A stretch of DNA of 26,901 bases, taken from positions 1 through 26,901 of the forward strand of contig CAKVAL010000023.1 in the NCBI GenBank assembly GCA_934725085.1, in the 5' to 3' direction. Every line of letters begins with the position of its first letter. Position 1 is the first letter of the stretch. The notes under the pieces are model-generated. The model was not told where the DNA came from and did no database searches. It was given only the letters and a program-made list of their open reading frames with translations. Shown here piece by piece: positions 22,976 to 26,901 of the stretch. This stretch comes from an uncultured Erysipelotrichaceae bacterium (GTDB lineage Bacteria; Bacillota_I; Bacilli_A; Erysipelotrichales; Erysipelotrichaceae). The position numbers were made by a program, and so were the translations under genes.

Positions 22976-23870
22976 TGTTTATGATTTAGTGATAGTAGGA
23001 GGAGGCCCTGCGGGACTTACTTCTGCCATCTATGGTCTTAGAAATGGCCATAGTGTAGCAGTTATTGAAAGAGATGTATTTGGCGGACAGATTACAAGTT
23101 CGCCAAGTGTTTTAAATATCCCAGGTTTTAAAGAAATTAGTGGTGATGAATATGGTGACTTGTTGTTAGAACAGGTTAATAATTTGGGTGGTGAATTAAT
23201 CTTTGATGAATGCGTTAAAGTGTCACCAGGTGATGTTATTACTGTTAACTTAAAAGATAGTGGTGATATTCTTTGTAAAAGTTTAATATTGGCAACCGGT
23301 AGTGTTCATCGTCGTTTAAATGTTGAACATGAGGAAGAACTGATTGGTAAGCATGTGCATTTTTGTGCAGTATGTGATGCTGGTTTATACAAAGATAAGA
23401 CAGTAGTTTTGGTAGGTGGGGGTAATTCAGCTTTAGTTGAGGCTGATATCTTAGCTAATATCTGTAAGAAAGTGATTATCTTACAAGATTTAAGTGAATT
23501 TACTGGTGAAGCATCTTTGATTAAACAACTAGAGAGCCATGATAATATCACTACTTATTTTAATTGTTCAAATATTAAGTATATTGTGGAAGATTCTTTT
23601 AAGGGCGTTAGTTTTAATGGTGAGGAAATATTATGTGATGGTGTTTTCTTGGCTATTGGCTTAGTTCCTGATAATAAGTATTTTAAGGATTTGTTAGACT
23701 TGGATGATAGAGGATATTTCATCAGCGATGAGAATGGTTATACAAAGTATGATAATATTTTTGTGGCAGGCGATTGTCGTCAAAAGAAGTTAAGACAGGT
23801 AGTTACTGCCTGTGGCGATGGTGCTAATTGTGCCATTAATGCCAGTAGATATTTAAGAGGTGTGAAATGA
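22968..23870 (+). CDS. trxB: Thioredoxin reductase-like flavoprotein
   Basis: 300 aa, low-molecular-weight TrxR. FAD site GGGPAGLTSA (11-20), redox centre C133-AV-C136-D, nucleotide site VLVGGGNSALVEA (148-158) and C-terminal FAD block FVAGDCRQKKLRQVVTACGDGA. The HRRxxxR motif that binds the 2'-phosphate of NADPH in classic TrxB is absent: the corresponding stretch reads ILQDLSEFTGEASL, and the usual Asp of GGGDSA is Asn. It may therefore use NADH or another donor such as ferredoxin. ATGAGTAA overlap with the NrdD-redoxin gene indicates coupling; it probably reduces the fused CPKC domain. The next gene overlaps by 4 nt. Confidence 0.9.
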   Translation: MSNVYDLVIVGGGPAGLTSAIYGLRNGHSVAVIERDVFGGQITSSPSVLNIPGFKEISGDEYGDLLLEQVNNLGGELIFDECVKVSPGDVITVNLKDSGDILCKSLILATGSVHRRLNVEHEEELIGKHVHFCAVCDAGLYKDKTVVLVGGGNSALVEADILANICKKVIILQDLSEFTGEASLIKQLESHDNITTYFNCSNIKYIVEDSFKGVSFNGEEILCDGVFLAIGLVPDNKYFKDLLDLDDRGYFISDENGYTKYDNIFVAGDCRQKKLRQVVTACGDGANCAINASRYLRGVK

Positions 23871-25105
23871 ATTTAGTTGAATTTTTAAATAATAGCCCTA
23901 GTAGCTATAATGCGATTGATAGTATTAAGAAGATTTTAGATGAGAATCATTATGTAGAACTTGATGAAAGAGATGCATATGCTTTAGATAAGGGTGGTAA
24001 GTATTACATCATTAGAAATGGTTCTAGTGTTATGGCCTTTAATATCGGCAATAAGTTAGAGAATCCTTCTTTACAATTGACTGCTTCTCATTCTGATTGT
24101 CCATCATTTGTGTTGAAACCAAATTGTTGTAGCTATGAGGGTGGTTATTTTAAGCTGAATACTGAGGTATATGGTGGCGTTACTTTCTATTCTTGGTTAG
24201 ATAGACCACTTAGTATTGCAGGTAGAATTATTTATAGGGAAGATGGAAGTGTTAAGTCATGTTCTTATAAGTATGATAAGCCATTCTGTTTAATTCCATC
24301 TGTTGCGATTCATATGAATAGAGAGGTTAATACCAACTTAAACTTAAATCCACAAGTTGATATGCTTCCTATGGTGTCATTAGAAAAGGGTGATATTTTA
24401 AGTTTCTTAAAGGAAGATAGTGGTAAGGATGTGTTAAGTTATGACTTGTTTTTGTATCCTGTGAATAGTGCTTATTTATGGGGCAAGAATGATGAATTTA
24501 TTACAGGTAATCATTTAGATGATCTTCAATGTGCTTATAACTGTTTAATGGGTTTTATTGATAATTTCAATGATAATAACATTAATGTTTATTGTTGTTT
24601 CGATAATGAAGAGATTGGTTCAAGCACAAGACAGGGTGCCGATTCTGATTTCTTGTTTACTAATTTAAATAGAATTTGTAACTTATTGAACATTGATTAT
24701 TATCGTTTGTTGGCAAGAGGTTTTATGTTGTCTTGTGATAATGCCCATGCGCTTCATCCAAATCATAATGAGAAGCATGATGCCTTAAATCGTCCTTTGA
24801 TGAATAAGGGTATTGTCATCAAGCATGAGACTAGGGCTTATACAAGTGATGGCTTAAGTATTGGCTATTTAAAGGATTTATTGGAGCGTCATAATATTCC
24901 TTATCAATACTTCGCAAATAGAAGTGATAGTAGGGGCGGTAGTACTTTGGGTAACATCTCTAATAATCATAGTTCGATGTTGTCGGTTGATATTGGCTTA
25001 GCACAATTGGCAATGCATTCATGTGTAGAGACGGCTGGTAATTTTGATAATGATTATATGGTAGAGGCGGTTAAGGCCTTCTACAGCGAAAGTTTAGTTA
25101 AATAA
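23867..25105 (+). CDS. M18 family aminopeptidase (aspartyl aminopeptidase-like)
   Basis: 412 aa, normal for M18, a cytoplasmic di-zinc aminopeptidase releasing mostly acidic N-terminal residues. Visible metal and catalytic sites are H75-x-D77 (TASHSDCPSF), D218-D219 (NHLDDLQCA), E248-E249 (DNEEIGSSTRQGA) and the late His of QLAMHSCVET. SCDNAHALHPNH and RSDSRGGSTLGNISN are further family blocks. It overlaps the end of trxB with ATGA, so it is co-translated with the RNR operon, though no functional link to dNTP synthesis is known. It shares no terminator with a T-run on this strand. Confidence 0.92.
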   Translation: MNLVEFLNNSPSSYNAIDSIKKILDENHYVELDERDAYALDKGGKYYIIRNGSSVMAFNIGNKLENPSLQLTASHSDCPSFVLKPNCCSYEGGYFKLNTEVYGGVTFYSWLDRPLSIAGRIIYREDGSVKSCSYKYDKPFCLIPSVAIHMNREVNTNLNLNPQVDMLPMVSLEKGDILSFLKEDSGKDVLSYDLFLYPVNSAYLWGKNDEFITGNHLDDLQCAYNCLMGFIDNFNDNNINVYCCFDNEEIGSSTRQGADSDFLFTNLNRICNLLNIDYYRLLARGFMLSCDNAHALHPNHNEKHDALNRPLMNKGIVIKHETRAYTSDGLSIGYLKDLLERHNIPYQYFANRSDSRGGSTLGNISNNHSSMLSVDIGLAQLAMHSCVETAGNFDNDYMVEAVKAFYSESLVK

Positions 25106-25108
25106 AAA

Positions 25109-25134
25109 GAAAGAAGAGTTTAGGCTCTTCTTTC
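25109..25134 (-). terminator. Terminator of the DJ-1/aminotransferase operon
   Basis: GAAAGAAGAG (25109-25118) pairs with CTCTTCTTTC (25125-25134) around a 6-nt loop. On the minus strand it is followed by TTTTTATTT. The TAA of the aminotransferase gene lies at the loop; on the plus strand the hairpin could also stop the RNR operon, but without a T-run. Confidence 0.75.
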
Positions 25135-26283
25135 GTCTATATAGGCTTTGATTCTAGTAACTGCTTCTTTGATATTATCAAGCGAAGTAGCTAGGTTTAC
25201 TCTAACATAGCTGCCATAGTCTCTTGAGAATGCGACACCAGAATTTACAAGAATGTTACATTCTTTTTCTAATACTTCAGCAACATTAGCTTCTTTAATT
25301 GATTTAGAGAAGTCAGGGAAGATTAGGTATGAACCTTCAAGTTCAGGCATATCGCAATAATCTTTCATTTCTTCTTTGAAATATAGGTAGTTCTCATAGA
25401 TTGTGTTTGTGAAACCTTCTAACCATTCACTACCATACTTATAACAGTAATAAGAAGCTAAGCCATTGAAAGCGTTAGGATCTTGGATGTCATGGTATGC
25501 TTGGTATTCATCAATTTTCTTTAGCCATTCCTTGTTTGGACATACGATATGTGAATGCTGGAATAGGGCTAATGAGAAGGTTTTTGATTCAGCATTTAGA
25601 GTAATAATGTCATTTTCATATTCTTTTAAAGCTAAGCTTGGAAGAAATTTGTATCCTGGCATGATTAGTTCTGAGTGAACTTCATCAGATACAACAATGA
25701 CATTGTGTCTATGTGTAATTTCAAATAGCTTCTCTAATTCTTCTTTAGTCCAGATTCTTCCTACTGGGTTACATGGAGAGCATAGAATCATTAATTTAAC
25801 ATCGTTTTCAACTATTTTCTTTTCGATGTCTTCATAGTCCATTTCAAAGTGGTAGTTGTCGTTGATAAGTGGTGATTCAACTAGTGTTCTTTTAGTGTTG
25901 TCAATTGTATAGAAGAAGTGATGGTAGATTGGTGTTGTCATCAAAATAGCATCGCCTTCATTAGTTAGTGAGCAAATAACATGTGTTAAACCATCGATGG
26001 CACCTTTAGAGAATCTAATCCATTCTTTTTTGTAGGTAATGTTAGATTGTTTTTCATTCCACTTAATATAAGCATCAAAGTAATCTTCTGGTAAGAATGA
26101 ATAACCATAACTGCCATGTCTAATTCTTTCAACTAGCTTATCGATTACGATTTGTGGTTCCTTAAAGTCAGCATCGGCAATCCATAAAGGTAGTTTACCT
26201 TTAACGTTGGGTTTATCCCATTTGACACTGTTGGTTCCTTCTCTTTTTACGTAGTACTTTTCTGTAAATTCTTGTGCGTTCAT
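25120..26283 (-). CDS. PLP-dependent aminotransferase/C-S lyase, MalY/PatB family
   Basis: 387 aa, fold-type I PLP enzyme; PatB/MalY members cleave cystathionine or cysteine conjugates. PLP lysine is K234 in NAESKTFSLALFQHSH, with N172 (CNPVGR), D200 (SDEVHSE), Y120 and the C-terminal substrate-binding Arg of YVRVNLATS. N-terminal LPLWIADADFKEP and HGSYGYSF are family signatures. A GGGGG-A5 stretch just upstream of the ATG is the ribosome site. It follows the DJ-1 gene by 8 nt on the same strand. Beta-lyase activity would connect with methionine metabolism, but the substrate is not certain. Confidence 0.9.
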   Translation of the reverse strand: MNAQEFTEKYYVKREGTNSVKWDKPNVKGKLPLWIADADFKEPQIVIDKLVERIRHGSYGYSFLPEDYFDAYIKWNEKQSNITYKKEWIRFSKGAIDGLTHVICSLTNEGDAILMTTPIYHHFFYTIDNTKRTLVESPLINDNYHFEMDYEDIEKKIVENDVKLMILCSPCNPVGRIWTKEELEKLFEITHRHNVIVVSDEVHSELIMPGYKFLPSLALKEYENDIITLNAESKTFSLALFQHSHIVCPNKEWLKKIDEYQAYHDIQDPNAFNGLASYYCYKYGSEWLEGFTNTIYENYLYFKEEMKDYCDMPELEGSYLIFPDFSKSIKEANVAEVLEKECNILVNSGVAFSRDYGSYVRVNLATSLDNIKEAVTRIKAYIDERRA

Positions 26284-26291
26284 TTTTCCCC

Positions 26292-26819
26292 CTAGTATTG
26301 AATTTTATTAAATACTTCGTTTGCACTTTCTTCATCAAGTAGTGTTTTGATGATTAGATGGGCAAACTCAAATTCACCACCTAGTCCAATGCCGGTGATG
26401 ATGTTTCCTTCTTTGATCGCTTTTTCTTTTGCGGGTTTTAGTCCACATTCAAAGCCTGGGTAGCAAGTAAAGCGTTCTTGCTTAAGAAGACATTTGTGAT
26501 TAAGTATGGATGGTGCGGCACAGATTGCTGCGATTAGTTTGTTGTTTTCCATGAAATAATCTATTATCTTATTTACTCTTAAATCGTTTTCTAGATTCAA
26601 GGTTCCAGGCATGCCACCAGGCAATATTATCGCATTATAATCTTGATAATTAAAGTCGTCGATGTGAATATCTGTTCTAAATGTAACATTATGTGATGAT
26701 GTTATTTCGTCTTCTAGTCCAACTAGTTTAACGTCGATGCCACTTCTATAAAGTAGGTCGTAAACAAGTAATGCTTCACATTCTTCTAGCCCTGGGGCAC
26801 ATATAATTCCAACTTTCAT
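26292..26819 (-). CDS. DJ-1/PfpI family protein
   Basis: 175 aa from ATG 26819 (MKVGIICAPGLEECEAL, the canonical start of the family); ATG 26834 would add MIRKF. The nucleophile elbow AAICAAPSIL holds the conserved cysteine, with the acidic partner Glu in GLEECEAL and ILPGGMPGT as another family block. Members act as glyoxalase/deglycase-like or stress proteins; YajL/ThiJ-like forms have this size. No Shine-Dalgarno is evident at either start. It is the first visible gene of the minus-strand pair with the aminotransferase. Confidence 0.87.
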   Translation of the reverse strand: MKVGIICAPGLEECEALLVYDLLYRSGIDVKLVGLEDEITSSHNVTFRTDIHIDDFNYQDYNAIILPGGMPGTLNLENDLRVNKIIDYFMENNKLIAAICAAPSILNHKCLLKQERFTCYPGFECGLKPAKEKAIKEGNIITGIGLGGEFEFAHLIIKTLLDEESANEVFNKIQY

Positions 26820-26830
26820 AAATTTACGTA

Positions 26831-26857
26831 TCATAAATTTAGGTCAGGAATTTATGA
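26831..26857. promoter_or_regulatory. Inverted repeat at the DJ-1 gene start
   Basis: TCATAAATT (26831-26839) and AATTTATGA (26849-26857) form a 9-bp inverted repeat with a 9-nt centre, 12 bp upstream of ATG 26819. The alternative ATG (26834) lies within one arm. A TAAATTTATGA-like sequence recurs at the true start. It could be an operator or a leader stem. Confidence 0.45.
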
Positions 26858-26901
26858 TTTTTCCTTTCTTGGCCTATATATTTGTTAAGCATTCAGTTGG
26901 C

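Noticed and set aside
1..26901. Mollicute genetic code (TGA as Trp)
   Set aside because: TGA ends several complete genes at the expected family length, and TGG encodes conserved tryptophans.

Overview
The window is AT-rich, densely coding DNA from a low-GC Firmicute that uses the standard code (TGA ends several genes and tryptophan is TGG). The gene set suggests a strict or facultative anaerobe of the gut type, most plausibly class Erysipelotrichia; that placement is inference from gene style, not from a marker. It holds two separate class III (oxygen-sensitive, glycyl-radical) ribonucleotide reductases and no aerobic one. No rRNA, tRNA, CRISPR array, transposase or phage gene was seen.

Layout. 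(1) 1-998: end of a secreted or membrane-anchored DHHW-family protein cut by the window edge. (2) 1003-7374: an operon with its own promoter, a structured leader and a strong terminator. It encodes a UPF0397-type ECF transporter (S component, double ATPase, T component), a PepV-like M20 dipeptidase and two tandem SAM hydrolases (DUF62). (3) 7375-7733: a broken RhuM-family gene preceded by a perfect 14-bp inverted repeat. (4) 7727-9070, minus strand: a MATE efflux pump. (5) 9263-14062: first anaerobic RNR, nrdD and its classical activase nrdG, separated by an AAA ATPase gene (DUF6788 + AAA_14 + nuclease-like tail). (6) 14066-15567: four 33-bp-phased direct repeats followed by a second AAA_14/DUF4143 ATPase. 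(7) 15588-19076: an RNA-modification operon, TrhP1-like and TrhP2-like U32 proteins followed by two SpoU methyltransferases. (8) 19068-19370, minus: acylphosphatase. (9) 19432-25105: second anaerobic RNR operon, namely a MarR-radical SAM fusion activase, an NrdD with a fused glutaredoxin-like domain, an unusual thioredoxin reductase and an M18 aminopeptidase. (10) 25109-26857, minus: DJ-1/PfpI protein and a PatB/MalY aminotransferase.

The most interesting system is the RNR pair. The second activase carries a MarR DNA-binding domain, and its promoter contains the palindrome GTTGAACGTTCAAC. Nearly the same 14-mer (GTTGAACATTCAAC) lies between the -35 and -10 of the first nrdD, about 10 kb away. 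The simplest reading is that the fusion protein is both the activase of one reductase and the transcriptional regulator of both, so that dNTP-synthesis capacity is coupled to the state of an iron-sulfur radical enzyme. A second theme is that both AAA ATPase genes next to nrdG are preceded by short repeats that overlap or approach their -10 boxes.
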